Part shown: one piece after another, positions 5,727 through 5,849 of the stretch
Position numbering within the stretch: the first letter of the stretch is position 1
Layout of the letters: the number at the start of each line of letters is the position of its first letter
Source of the DNA: an archaeon
Lineage (GTDB): Archaea; Nanobdellota; Nanobdellia; Woesearchaeales; JAHJEM01
Reading direction: 5' to 3'
Length of the DNA: 5,849 nt
NCBI GenBank assembly: GCA_020057445.1
Contig: JAGVFV010000088.1
Coordinates: forward strand, 1 to 5,849
Made by a program: the position numbers and the translations under genes
Notes under the pieces: generated by a model
Told to the model about the DNA's origin: nothing
The model's database searches: none
What the model saw: only the letters and a program-made list of their open reading frames with translations

Positions 5727-5849
5727 CGTGCGGGCTTCACCTTATTCTTAGGTCGCATTGAAAGGTTCGCTTCGCTCACCGGGTAGCAGCTGCTCATCTC
5801 CTGGCCCATTCTCAGTTGGCACTGCGTCCCCGAGGGGGCATCCCCCCGC
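5727..5849. other. GC-rich non-coding tail with several small hairpins
   Basis: No convincing gene occurs here. The stretch is clearly richer in G and C than the rest of the window, above all from 5828. It contains an imperfect hairpin (5739-5753), a 17-base hairpin (5764-5780), the palindrome AGCAGCTGCT (5784-5793), and G/C runs that can pair in two ways (5828-5831 with 5834-5837, or 5834-5838 with 5842-5846). It may be a structured RNA, a repeat element, or simply the 3' end of the upstream transcript plus the approach to an unseen gene. No T-run follows the hairpins, so it is not a plain terminator. Confidence 0.4.
5764..5780 (-). other. Compact hairpin GGTGAGCGAAGCGAACC
   Basis: On the minus strand the 17 bases fold symmetrically: GGT pairs with ACC, then come two tandem G-A mismatches, then GC pairs with GC around a GAA loop. 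The inner GCGAAGC is known as an unusually stable mini-hairpin in single-stranded DNA, and tandem G-A pairs are stable in RNA and DNA. Read on the plus strand the mismatches become U-C and C-U and the fold is weaker. This hints that any functional RNA would be on the minus strand. Confidence 0.4.

Noticed and set aside
5486..5809. Minus-strand open frame of 107 codons entering the GC-rich tail
   Set aside because: Most of it is antisense to the second Tat gene, and it has no promoter or ribosome-binding motif that I can see.
5727..5849. tRNA, SRP RNA or RNase P RNA in the right-hand tail
   Set aside because: No T-loop GTTCRA pattern, SRP helix 8 motif or RNase P core motif could be found on either strand.
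1..5849. CRISPR array, insertion sequence or attachment site
   Set aside because: There are no regularly spaced repeats, transposase-like proteins or long terminal repeats in the window.

Overview
The window looks archaeal. Several start codons lie about 26-27 bp downstream of a clear TATA box (leaderless style). The leftmost gene carries a diphthine-ammonia ligase domain, which belongs to the archaeal/eukaryotic EF2-diphthamide pathway, and the middle gene is an archaeal-type endonuclease Q. The style of the asparagine-synthetase-like protein reminds me of DPANN lineages such as Woesearchaeota or Pacearchaeota. That placement is an impression, not something proven here.

Layout. Bases 1-1736 (minus strand) hold one uninterrupted reading frame cut by the left edge. 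It is a glutamine-amidotransferase/asparagine-synthetase protein followed, in the same frame, by a second PP-loop ATPase domain of the Dph6 (diphthine-ammonia ligase) type. A 77-bp gap with back-to-back promoters separates it from a small AT-richer plus-strand gene of unknown function (1814-2170). Next comes a leaderless gene for a PHP-family endonuclease Q-like DNA repair enzyme (2213-3391). A small coiled-coil protein gene on the minus strand (3398-3739) converges on it with a 6-bp gap.

The right half holds two tandem plus-strand paralogues (3884-4708 and 4785-5726). Each begins with an RRxFL twin-arginine signal peptide and continues as a beta-rich domain that resembles the DUF3108 pattern. 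Each has its own TATA box. The second has a 9-bp inverted repeat enclosing its start codon. The last 123 bases are GC-rich, carry no convincing gene and contain several small hairpins.

How the parts fit. The left gene may couple glutamine- or ammonia-dependent chemistry to diphthamide formation on elongation factor 2. The endonuclease Q would act on deaminated bases in DNA. The tandem pair is predicted to be exported folded through the Tat system and to work outside the cytoplasm. There is no evidence of one shared pathway. The most notable items are the AsnB-Dph6 fusion, with altered glutaminase-site residues, and the Tat-exported paralogue pair.
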